Origin: Desulfovibrio desulfuricans
GTDB taxonomy: Bacteria > Desulfobacterota > Desulfovibrionia > Desulfovibrionales > Desulfovibrionaceae
Assembly: GCA_015062205.1 (NCBI GenBank)
Contig: SUVB01000033.1
Span: 1-41,681 of the forward strand
Length of the DNA stretch: 41,681 nt
Direction: 5' to 3'
This document shows, piece by piece, positions 32,755-41,681 of the stretch. Position numbers and translations under genes: made by a program. The notes under the pieces were generated by a model. It had not been told where the DNA came from, did no database searches, and saw nothing but the letters and a program-made list of their open reading frames with translations. Position 1 is the stretch's first letter. Each line of letters opens with the position of its first letter.

Positions 32755-33451
32755 GCTGCGCAATGTGGACACATACTACGGCAACATCCAGGCCCTGCGC
32801 GACATCTCCCTGACCATCGACGAGGGCGAGATCGTGACGCTCATCGGGGCCAACGGCGCGGGCAAGTCCACCACGCTGATGACCATCTGCGGCATCAACC
32901 GGCCGCGCAAGGGCGAAATACTCTGGTACGGCAGGCCCATCCACCATCTGCCGCCGCATGAGATTGTCCGCCTGGGCATATCGCAGGTGCCCGAGGGCCG
33001 TCTGATCTTTCCCGATCTCAGCGTGAGCGAAAACCTTGACCTCGGCGCGTTTCTGCGCAACGACCCGGCCGGCGTGAAAAAGGATCTGGACTATGTGTTC
33101 AGCCTGTTCCCCATTCTGGCCGAGCGCCGCAGGCAGGCGGGGGGCACGCTCTCCGGCGGCGAACAGCAGATGCTCGCCATCAGCCGCGCCCTCATGGCCC
33201 GGCCCAAGCTGCTCCTGCTGGACGAACCTTCCCTGGGGCTCGCGCCCATCATTATCCAGCAGATTTTTTCCATCATTGAAAAGGTCAACGCCGACGGCAC
33301 CACGGTCTTTCTGGTGGAACAGAACGCCAACCAGGCCCTGCGCATTGCCACGCAAGGCTATGTGATGGAAAACGGCCGCATTGTCATGCGCGACACGGCC
33401 GACAGGCTGCTGCAAAGCGAGGAGGTGCGCACGGCCTATCTGGGCATGTAG
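32747..33451 (+). CDS. livF: Branched-chain amino-acid ABC transporter ATPase LivF
   Basis: A 234-residue ABC ATPase that forms a heterodimer with LivG. Walker A is GANGAGKST, the signature LSGGEQQML, Walker B LLLDEPSLGL and the switch VEQN (Glu-Gln-Asn, typical of LivF, where others have His). The frame is open upstream, but ATG 32747 is the right start: the LELRNVDTYYGNIQ opening is the usual LivF N-terminus and it overlaps the end of livG by eight bases. It ends the operon, followed by a strong terminator. Confidence 0.95.
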   Translation: MLELRNVDTYYGNIQALRDISLTIDEGEIVTLIGANGAGKSTTLMTICGINRPRKGEILWYGRPIHHLPPHEIVRLGISQVPEGRLIFPDLSVSENLDLGAFLRNDPAGVKKDLDYVFSLFPILAERRRQAGGTLSGGEQQMLAISRALMARPKLLLLDEPSLGLAPIIIQQIFSIIEKVNADGTTVFLVEQNANQALRIATQGYVMENGRIVMRDTADRLLQSEEVRTAYLGM

Positions 33452-33479
33452 CGCCCGCTCGCCATCCCTTTCCTGCGCG

Positions 33480-33510
33480 ACAGGCCCGCCCCCCCCCGGC
33501 GGGCCTGTTT
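33480..33510 (+). terminator. Intrinsic terminator of the liv operon
   Basis: ACAGGCCCGCC (33480-33490) and GGCGGGCCTGT (33498-33508) form an 11-bp perfect stem around a seven-C loop, followed by TT. It lies 28 bases after the livF stop. Confidence 0.8.
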
Positions 33511-33700
33511 GCGTTGCGGGCCGGAGGAGTGGAGCGCAGAACAGGCCCGGCCGTCAGGACGCGCGCAGGGGAGGGACGACGGCCCCTCCGCAGCAGGGAG
33601 GGACGAGCGGGCCGCAGGTCGCGCCGCGTTCGGGCGCATGCGGCGGCTGCCGGCACGCTTGTGGGGGGATTCGGGCACGCGGTCTGCGGGCAGCGTGCGG

Positions 33701-33742
33701 GCGCAAAAAAAGGGGAGGCCAAAGCCTCCCCTTTTTTTGCGC
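33701..33742. terminator. Bidirectional terminator between liv and the DsrK-like gene
   Basis: A 19-bp perfect stem (33701-33719 with 33724-33742) with loop CAAA. It has seven A on the left arm and seven T on the right, so it can act in both directions. It lies 14 bases from the DsrK-like stop codon (minus strand) and backs up the liv terminator. The 190 bases between the two terminators hold no supported gene. Confidence 0.85.
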
Positions 33743-33756
33743 GGGAAAATGCCCGC

Positions 33757-35361
33757 CTATTCTTCTTCTCCCTCGCCTTCAAACTTGATGAAGCCGGGGT
33801 TGACGTTGACCATGCAGTTGACGATGAGTTCCACCAGGCCGCCGTAGGCGAAGTTGTTCTTGGTGTACAGATCGTTGCCCTCCAGCAACTCGCGGATCTG
33901 GCCCTTGCAGTTGGAGCAGGGCGCGCAGATGTACTTGCGGGTCTCGGGGCCGAGGCAGTCCTTGAAGGCTTCGGATATCTGCCACATCTTTTTGCGGCCG
34001 GAGATGTTGCCGCGCCACTGTTCAATGTTGTTGCGCGTCATGATGGCGAAGCCGGAGCCGCCGCCGCAGCAGTAGTTGTCCACGCCGTGGCAGGGCATTT
34101 CGCGGAACTGCGGGGCGATCTTGCGCAGAATCTCGCGCTGTGGCTCCACGATGCCCATGAGGCGCACGATGTTGCAGGGGTCGTGCAGGGTCACGGGGAA
34201 GTCGTTGCGCGAGGGATCAAGCTTGAGCCTGCCGGACATGACGATGTCGCGCAGGGTGACGTAGCAGCCTTCGCGCGGCACCTGGTATTCGTAGGGGATG
34301 ACGCGGTCGGCGACGACGGTGAGCGCCTTGTGGGCGTGGCCGCATTCGCCGATGACGATCTTTTTCACGCCCAGTTCCTTGGCGGCCTGCATGTGGGCCA
34401 GGGCGATGCGGGCGAGCTGCGCGTCATCATAGAACACGCCGTAGTTCACGCCGTCATAGCCCACGGCCTTGCTGGAGAGCGTCCAGGAGAGCCCGGCCTC
34501 CTGGAAGATCAGCGAGAAGGCGGCCACGTTTTCGGGCCAGGCCATGATTTCGCCGGCGTTGTGCAGCAGCATGATGTCCGCGCCCTTCACGTCGAAGGGG
34601 GTGGTGATGCCGACGCCCGTGATTTCGGTGTAGTCCTCGTCGATGAATTCCACGTTCTCCTTGACCACTTCCGGCGTCATGCCCGTGGAGGAGCCGCACT
34701 TCATCTGATTGACGGTGCCCTTCTGGTGCAGTTCCGGCGGGTAGAAGCCCATCTCCTGGCTGAATATCTTGCGGATTTCGCGGGCGATGAGGCCGTTGTC
34801 CACACCGATGGGGCAGGTCTGGGCGCAGCGGCGGCAGAGGTTGCAGCGGTAGGCCAGCTCGCCCAGACGGACGACGGTCTTCCAGTTGAGGTTCATGTCG
34901 CCGTAGCGCCATTTGGCGAAGGGCTCCTTCTTCACATACTGCTTGTAGATGCGGCGGAAGATTTCGGAGCGGTAGTTGGGGCGGTACATCTCGTTCCTGC
35001 CGGACATCTCGTACAGGTGGCAGGCTTCGGAGCAGGAGTTGCACTGCACGCAGTTGTCCATGCTGGTCTCAAGCATGGGCAGGCAGGTCCAGTTGTTCTC
35101 CTTGGTGAAGAGCTTGCGCATGCCGTTGATGAACTTGTTGACCAGCTCTTCTTCCTCGGCCCGGTTCTTGGGCTTGGGAATGTTCAGCACGCACACGTCG
35201 TCGAGGATACAGGCGGTGTTGGCTTTCTGTTCCTCGGTGAAGGGTTTCCAGGGCATGGGCGCCACATCGAGGGGCAGTTTGGGCAGGTCATTGATGTCGA
35301 TGCTGACCATCTGCCCTTCGACATTGGAAACGTCAGTAATCTGCAAGGTGTCGTTTTTCAT
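33757..35361 (-). CDS. DsrK/HdrD-like iron-sulfur protein
   Basis: A 534-residue cytoplasmic iron-sulfur subunit. Two [4Fe-4S] ferredoxin motifs are seen: C104-x2-C107-x2-C110-x3-C114 (CVQCNSCSEACH, with His where Pro is usual) and C173-x2-C176-x2-C179-x3-C183-P. The C-terminal half has the HdrB/D-type CCG site: LHDPCNIVRLMG, DNYCCGGGSGF and CAPCSNCKG, which in DsrK and HdrD binds the special catalytic [4Fe-4S] cluster that handles disulfides. Such proteins pass electrons between the quinone pool and a thiol/disulfide partner such as DsrC. The cytochrome b gene lies 14 bp upstream. No dsrJOP or tmc genes are adjacent, so I call it DsrK-like without naming it dsrK. Confidence 0.88.
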   Translation of the reverse strand: MKNDTLQITDVSNVEGQMVSIDINDLPKLPLDVAPMPWKPFTEEQKANTACILDDVCVLNIPKPKNRAEEEELVNKFINGMRKLFTKENNWTCLPMLETSMDNCVQCNSCSEACHLYEMSGRNEMYRPNYRSEIFRRIYKQYVKKEPFAKWRYGDMNLNWKTVVRLGELAYRCNLCRRCAQTCPIGVDNGLIAREIRKIFSQEMGFYPPELHQKGTVNQMKCGSSTGMTPEVVKENVEFIDEDYTEITGVGITTPFDVKGADIMLLHNAGEIMAWPENVAAFSLIFQEAGLSWTLSSKAVGYDGVNYGVFYDDAQLARIALAHMQAAKELGVKKIVIGECGHAHKALTVVADRVIPYEYQVPREGCYVTLRDIVMSGRLKLDPSRNDFPVTLHDPCNIVRLMGIVEPQREILRKIAPQFREMPCHGVDNYCCGGGSGFAIMTRNNIEQWRGNISGRKKMWQISEAFKDCLGPETRKYICAPCSNCKGQIRELLEGNDLYTKNNFAYGGLVELIVNCMVNVNPGFIKFEGEGEEE

Positions 35362-35375
35362 TGCGGGGGTCTCCC

Positions 35376-36311
35376 TTAGTCTTTCTTGGGGGCGTCGGGA
35401 TTGGTGGTGGCCACGTCAAGCCAAGTGCGGGGCTGTCCGTCGCCCGCAATGTGGGGGGCGGCCCAGGTGGTCTTGTACTGCAGGATGTCGGGAATCTTGC
35501 TCTGGTTCTTTTCGTCCTGGGCGGTGGGCGAGTCTCCCCAGCGGATGTCGTGATACATCCAGTACTTCATGATGAGATGCCCCATGTTGGTCACGGGGAT
35601 GAGAATCATCAGGAAGAAGCCCACCAGCAGGTGCAGGCTGAAGAGCGTGCTGCCCAGGGGGGCGAAATTGAAGGTGAGCAGGTTGCGGATGAAGTCATGC
35701 GCCAAGGCGTAGAAAGAGGGATTGGCCAGCCAGGCGAGCAGGCCCAGCACACCGAAGACCACGAAGGAACCCAGGTTCAGATAGTGTTCCTTGGTGCTGT
35801 AGCGGCGCAGGCCGGGATCGGCAAGGCGGCGCTGGATGAGCGCGCAGCCGCCCACGATGATGCAGAAGTTGCCGGCCAGGCCACAGGCGTTGAGCACATT
35901 GCCGATGACGGTCATCAGCCAGCCGTCGGGCGAGAGGCCGAGGAGTTCGAGCACCGTGCCGCCCAGCAGGATGAGCACCCCGCCCATGAGCAGGTACATG
36001 CCCAGATGGAAGGGATAGGTGCGCACCCACAACTTGAGGTTGTGCTCAAAGGTGGCGTGCAGGAAGAGCACTTCCTTGAAGATACCCATGATGTCGCCCA
36101 TGTGCTCAATGTGGCGGGGTTTGGACCACCACTCCTTTTCTTCCATGAAGCTGCCGCCGTACTGGGCCTTGGCGCCTTCATGGGGCACGGGATACAGCTC
36201 CCAGCGCACATGCAGGGGGCTGGCCTGGTAGTAGGATTTGATTTTCATGTAGGCCAGGGCCACGAAGCCGATTACCGCCAGGTAGCCGAGAAGGTAAAAC
36301 AAAGTGGTCAT
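35376..36311 (-). CDS. DsrM/NarI-like membrane cytochrome b
   Basis: A 311-residue membrane protein, partner of the DsrK-like subunit. Five membrane helices can be seen (about 4-24, 102-124, 131-160, 178-198 and 214-240), the NarI/DsrM arrangement. Heme-ligand candidates are His in HATFEHNLKLW and RTYPFHLGMYLL, and in SLHLLVGFF and VTNMGHLIMKY, enough for two b hemes linking menaquinol to the iron-sulfur subunit. The soluble tail after residue 250 is short, ending PDAPKKD. ATG at 36311 has GGGAG upstream. It is the first gene of a two-gene operon. Confidence 0.87.
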   Translation of the reverse strand: MTTLFYLLGYLAVIGFVALAYMKIKSYYQASPLHVRWELYPVPHEGAKAQYGGSFMEEKEWWSKPRHIEHMGDIMGIFKEVLFLHATFEHNLKLWVRTYPFHLGMYLLMGGVLILLGGTVLELLGLSPDGWLMTVIGNVLNACGLAGNFCIIVGGCALIQRRLADPGLRRYSTKEHYLNLGSFVVFGVLGLLAWLANPSFYALAHDFIRNLLTFNFAPLGSTLFSLHLLVGFFLMILIPVTNMGHLIMKYWMYHDIRWGDSPTAQDEKNQSKIPDILQYKTTWAAPHIAGDGQPRTWLDVATTNPDAPKKD

Positions 36312-36554
36312 CTGCGATACTCCCGTTGGTCAAGATGCCGCTGAAAGGTTCGATGGCGTCCGGCCCGGCCGGCGCGCCTCCAAGCCGTCATGCGTCTGCC
36401 TGTCCTGAAACCTCACCTCAAATGCCCGGCGCAGACAAGGACTCGCTCTTATCAGGAATTGATATCAGTAGAGAGGATTGTCAAGACGCGCGGTGCCCAC
36501 TCTGATACCCAATATTCCCCCAAAAGCAAAGCGGGACGATTCAAATTAAATGAA

Positions 36555-36582
36555 ATTATATTCAGTGTGTTGAGTATGTTTC
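36555..36582 (-). promoter_or_regulatory. Candidate promoter of the DsrM/K-like operon
   Basis: On the minus strand a perfect TATAAT (36560-36555) is preceded at 16 bases by GAAACA (36582-36577), a weak -35. A second TTGACA on the same strand (36484-36479) lacks a good -10. Either would give a leader of 170-240 bases. Confidence 0.4.
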
Positions 36583-36835
36583 ATAATAAAATCAGCTGGA
36601 TGTGGAGAAATTTCAGGGGGGCAAAAATTTCGTCGATTTCTGCGGCCGGGCGCATTTCCGGGTGCGGGCGGCCCCCCCGCCTGTGGTAACCCCGCCGGAA
36701 TGCCTGCCGGCATGCGTCACCGTGCCGGAACGCAACCCAAAATGGATATACGAAGCCGGATTGACGCGCCACGGAAAAATTGCCAGAATCCCTAGGCGTC
36801 AATATATGGATTTTCATAGATGTTTTCGGCAGAGA

Positions 36836-36867
36836 CGCCGCCCGCCGGTTTTCCGTAGCGGGCGGCG
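36836..36867 (+). repeat. Stable hairpin in the HD-GYP leader
   Basis: CGCCGCCCGC (36836-36845) and GCGGGCGGCG (36858-36867) form a 10-bp GC stem with a 12-base T-rich loop. It ends about seven bases before the AGAGGA ribosome site at 36874-36879, so it could affect initiation. Confidence 0.6.
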
Positions 36868-36883
36868 CCTTCCAGAGGAACAT

Positions 36884-39420
<2,537 letters not shown>

Positions 39421-39462
39421 CAGCACGGCGCGAACGCCCGCGCGTTCCCGAATCCTGTATGG

Positions 39463-39494
39463 AAACGCCGCCCGGCTCCGGCCGGGCGGCGTTT
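39463..39494 (+). terminator. Intrinsic terminator of gdhA
   Basis: AAACGCCGCCCGGC (39463-39476) and GCCGGGCGGCGTTT (39481-39494) form a 14-bp perfect stem with loop TCCG. The symmetric A/T ends allow action on both strands. The 220 bases from here to 39714 carry no supported gene. Confidence 0.82.
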
Positions 39495-39714
39495 ATCGTC
39501 AGCGAGCCGTGCCGTCGCACTGCGGCGTATGGCGCTGCAGAGCATGCCGCTGCTGCGCGCATGGTCTGCAGCCGGACTTCCCTTTTCCGGTTTTTTTATG
39601 TAGCTACGCATGTAGGCATGTCTATTCCCGCCATCGCGGACACGCGCAGCATACCCCGGAACACGCGCAGCTCCTGCCTGACGGTTTTACGGTTTTCACA
39701 CCGCGAGGTCACGG

Positions 39715-41391
39715 ATGAAAGACATTGATTTTGTCAAGCGCACAGTGCTGATTGTCGACGACGAGCCCGCCAACCGAATGCTTCTGGAAGCCATGCTTGA
39801 GGACAGCTACGAGATCCTGCAGGCTGCCGACGGGCTGGAAGCCATGCGCCTTGTACACGCGCACGGAGCCGACCTCTCGCTGATATTGCTGGATCTGCTC
39901 ATGCCCGGCATGAACGGTTACGAGATGCTGCGGGCTCTGGGCGAGGAAAGGCTGCTGACGCAGCTGCCCGTCATCGTGCTCACGTCAGAAAAGTCCGCCG
40001 AGGTGGAAAGCCTCAATCTGGGCGCGGTGGACTTCATCCCCAAGCCCTATGACGCGCCGGAGGTCATCCGGGCCCGCGTGCGCCGCATCATCAAGATGAG
40101 CGAAGACTCGGCCGCGCTCAGGAGCGTGGAGAAAGATCCCCTCACCGGCCTTTTTACGCCGCAGTTTTTTTTCAGACGCATTGAGCGCATTGAAAAATAT
40201 GCCCCCAACCGTTCCATGGACGCCCTTGTCATCAATGTCACCGACTTCCATCTTATCAATAACCTGTATGGCCGCGCCTGCGGAGACAGTGTGCTGCAAA
40301 GCCTTGCACACGCCATGAGGGACGAGTTGGATTCCTGCCTGGGCACAGTGTGCCGGGAACATGCCGACAATTTTTATGTCTACCTGGAACACCGGGACGA
40401 CATTGCCGATTTTCTTGCCGCTGTGGTCTCCGACGTGCGGAAGCGGGAAGGCCTCAACAGTCTGCACCTGCGCATGGGGGTCTATCCGGAAGCGGACCGC
40501 AGCGTGCCGGTGGAGGCGCGCTTTGCCCGCGCCGGGCATGCCTGCCAGTCCATCCACAACAACTATGCGCAGACCGTCGCCGTCTACGATGAGGGCATGT
40601 TCCGCAAGGAGGCCTTTTCCCACAGGCTCGTGGCCGACTTTGACGAGGCCCTCGCCCGCGGCCAGTTTCAGGTCTGGTATCAGCCGCAATATGCCATCCG
40701 GGGCGAGGTTCCCGTCCTCTCCGGCGCTGAGGCGCTTGTGCGCTGGATGCATCCGGAATTCGGCATGATCGGACCGCAGGAGTTCATTCCTCTTTTCGAG
40801 GCCAACGGGCTCATCGCCCGTCTGGACCGTCTTGTCTGGCACGAGGCGGCCTCGCAGATCCGGCAATGGCGGAACGACTTCGGCAATACGCCGTCCGTGT
40901 CCGTCAATGTGTCGCGCATAAATATCTGCGACCCCAGGCTGGAGGAAGACCTGTTGGACATTGCGCAGCACTGCGGCATCCGGAACACGGATCTCGTGCT
41001 GGAAATCACGGAATCCGCCTACGCGGACAGCATGGGCAGGCTTGCGGACACGGTGGGCAACCTGCGCGACAACGGCTTCCTCGTGGAAATGGACGACTTC
41101 GGCAGCGGCTACTCTTCCCTGAACATGCTGACCACCCTGTCCTTGGACGCCCTGAAACTGGACATGACGCTCATTCGTCATATTGCCGACAACGAGAGGG
41201 ACCTCCGCCTCCTCACGCTGATCCTCGACATTGCCAAGTCCCTTGCCCTGCCCGTGGTGGCCGAAGGTGTGGAAACGCAGGCGCAGTATGATTTGCTCAA
41301 GAAGATGGATTGCGACTGCATCCAGGGATTCTTTTTCTCCAAGGCCGTGCCGGCGAACGAGTTCAGCCGCTTCCTGCGCGGGGGAAGGTAG
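39715..41391 (+). CDS. Response regulator with degenerate GGDEF and intact EAL domain
   Basis: A 558-residue cytoplasmic protein. The receiver domain (about 8-125) has D15/D16, phosphoacceptor D60 in ILLDLLMPGMNG, and the lysine in DFIPKPY. The GGDEF domain (about 140-295) starts with a normal KDPLTGLF, but HADNF stands where GGDEF belongs, so cyclase activity is unlikely. The EAL domain (about 305-558) has GAEALVRW, SVNVSR, LEITESA, DDFGSGYSSL, LKLDMTLI and VVAEGVET, the residues for metal binding and catalysis. The protein is therefore predicted to degrade c-di-GMP under receiver control. ATG 39715 has CGAGG upstream. No sensor kinase lies next to it. Confidence 0.94.
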   Translation: MKDIDFVKRTVLIVDDEPANRMLLEAMLEDSYEILQAADGLEAMRLVHAHGADLSLILLDLLMPGMNGYEMLRALGEERLLTQLPVIVLTSEKSAEVESLNLGAVDFIPKPYDAPEVIRARVRRIIKMSEDSAALRSVEKDPLTGLFTPQFFFRRIERIEKYAPNRSMDALVINVTDFHLINNLYGRACGDSVLQSLAHAMRDELDSCLGTVCREHADNFYVYLEHRDDIADFLAAVVSDVRKREGLNSLHLRMGVYPEADRSVPVEARFARAGHACQSIHNNYAQTVAVYDEGMFRKEAFSHRLVADFDEALARGQFQVWYQPQYAIRGEVPVLSGAEALVRWMHPEFGMIGPQEFIPLFEANGLIARLDRLVWHEAASQIRQWRNDFGNTPSVSVNVSRINICDPRLEEDLLDIAQHCGIRNTDLVLEITESAYADSMGRLADTVGNLRDNGFLVEMDDFGSGYSSLNMLTTLSLDALKLDMTLIRHIADNERDLRLLTLILDIAKSLALPVVAEGVETQAQYDLLKKMDCDCIQGFFFSKAVPANEFSRFLRGGR

Positions 41392-41515
41392 TCTGCGCCG
41401 TCCGACCGTATGCGCCGGCAGTGTGATTCCTCCTGCCGCGAATTACCGATGAAGAAAACGTTCCTTCCGCAACTTCAACATTTCCGTATGGCCACCCTTG
41501 CCGCTTGCCGCTTGA

Positions 41516-41540
41516 TGGCGTCTGCTTTTGACAGCACACC
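41516..41540. repeat. Putative terminal inverted repeat of the IS element
   Basis: TGGCGTCTGCTTTTGACAGC then ACACC, between the transposase stop and non-IS sequence. The TG start and TGACAGCACACC core look like an IS3-type end, but the matching repeat is not in the window. A 12-bp perfect inverted repeat, CTTGCCGCTTGA (41504-41515) and TCAAGCGGCAAG (41541-41552), brackets it exactly. Confidence 0.5.
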
Positions 41541-41681
41541 TCAAGCGGCAAGTGCCGTCTTGCCCCGCCTCAAGTTTTTGGCAAAGGCCGCTGGTGATTG
41601 ATAGCCAAGTCCAGCTTGTATTCTTTGCCTATTGTAAAAGATTTCAATATATTCCGTGATGGCCGCTTTTGCCTGACGCCG
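41541..41681 (-). CDS. IS3-family transposase OrfB, C-terminal part
   Basis: The last 46 residues of a DDE transposase, cut by the window edge. The translation includes AAITEYIEIFYNRQRIQAGL then GYQSPAAFA, the standard end of the IS3-family integrase core (a YIE-FYN-R-L-GY-SP pattern). The catalytic residues lie beyond the window. The stop codon at 41541-41543 is immediately followed by the proposed IS end. Whether the full gene is intact cannot be judged. Confidence 0.85.
   Translation of the reverse strand, partial: RRQAKAAITEYIEIFYNRQRIQAGLGYQSPAAFAKNLRRGKTALAA

Larger units (their letters stand above)
36312..36883. other. Long divergent intergenic region, function unclear
   Basis: A 572-bp gap between the DsrM-like gene (minus) and the HD-GYP gene (plus). 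The 36531-36620 part is strikingly AT-rich for this chromosome. The segment has TATCA-N5-TGATA (36450-36464 region), ATGCC-N4-GGCAT (36700-36713), and TTGACGC...GCGTCAA (36761-36767/36796-36802). Short open frames lack ribosome sites. I recognise no known riboswitch class. Confidence 0.5.
41516..41681 (-). mobile_element. End of an IS3-family insertion sequence (runs past the window)
   Basis: The window ends inside an insertion sequence. The minus strand encodes the C-terminus of an IS3-family transposase. Directly after its stop lies a 25-base segment (41516-41540, starting TGGCGTCTGC on the plus strand) that begins with TG as IS3 terminal repeats do and is my proposal for the element's end. 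The other end and any target duplication lie outside the window. Confidence 0.65.

Noticed and set aside
36602..36883. HD-GYP protein extended 94 codons upstream
   Set aside because: The extension crosses the AT-rich leader and GC hairpin, has no ribosome site and no domain; ATG 36884 has AGAGGA.
36312..36883. Possible c-di-GMP riboswitch before the HD-GYP gene
   Set aside because: The conserved GEMM core bases could not be placed in the sequence.

Overview
The window is a 41.7-kb stretch of a GC-rich bacterial chromosome. Gene content points to a sulfate-reducing member of the Desulfovibrionaceae, close to the Desulfovibrio desulfuricans group. The main clues are a DsrM/DsrK-like quinone-heterodisulfide-type module, a PerR gene paired with a rubredoxin of the unusual C-x4-C type, an RluD-CoaE fusion behind an NlpC/P60-SH3 lipoprotein, and a selenocysteine-containing SelD. 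The assignment is an inference from gene families; no marker gene was searched.

Layout. 1-131: 3' end of a 5S rRNA and its terminator, i.e. the end of an rRNA operon. 337-8862 (all minus): a FadR-type GntR regulator, a sigma54 response regulator with its sensor kinase, a 1026-residue membrane protein of unknown function with PHP-like motifs, and trpS. 9121-19816: a cell-envelope glycan region. A minus-strand pair (alkaline-phosphatase-superfamily enzyme and NodB-like deacetylase) diverges from a GT4 glycosyltransferase, a small secreted protein and a GT2 membrane glycosyltransferase. A second promoter then drives an FtsX/MacB-type permease, an ABC ATPase fused to a GT4 glycosyltransferase, hldE and glk. 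19899-20976: perR and rubredoxin behind a near-consensus promoter with an operator-like inverted repeat. 21024-22349: a YbaK deacylase and a periplasmic OB-fold (BOF) protein, divergent. 22689-27131 (minus): a histidine acid phosphatase, an NlpC/P60 lipoprotein and the RluD-CoaE fusion. 27268-28384: selD, interrupted by an in-frame UGA read as selenocysteine. 28599-33451: a complete branched-chain amino-acid ABC transporter (livK-H-M-G-F). 33757-36311 (minus): an iron-sulfur protein and cytochrome b pair of the DsrK/DsrM type. 36884-41391: an HD-GYP response regulator, NADP-type glutamate dehydrogenase and a REC-GGDEF-EAL protein. 41516-41681: one end of an IS3-family insertion sequence that continues past the window.

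How the genes fit together. The 14-20 kb operon links heptose activation (HldE) and hexose phosphorylation (Glk) to glycosyl transfer and an ABC transporter, suggesting assembly or export of an envelope glycolipid. The liv and gdhA genes suggest amino-acid import and ammonium/glutamate metabolism; two c-di-GMP-degrading response regulators flank gdhA. PerR-rubredoxin is an oxidative-stress unit typical of anaerobes.

The least explained items are the ABC-glycosyltransferase fusion operon, the 1026-residue protein, and the 570-bp region between the DsrM-like gene and the HD-GYP gene. No CRISPR array, tRNA gene or prophage was seen.
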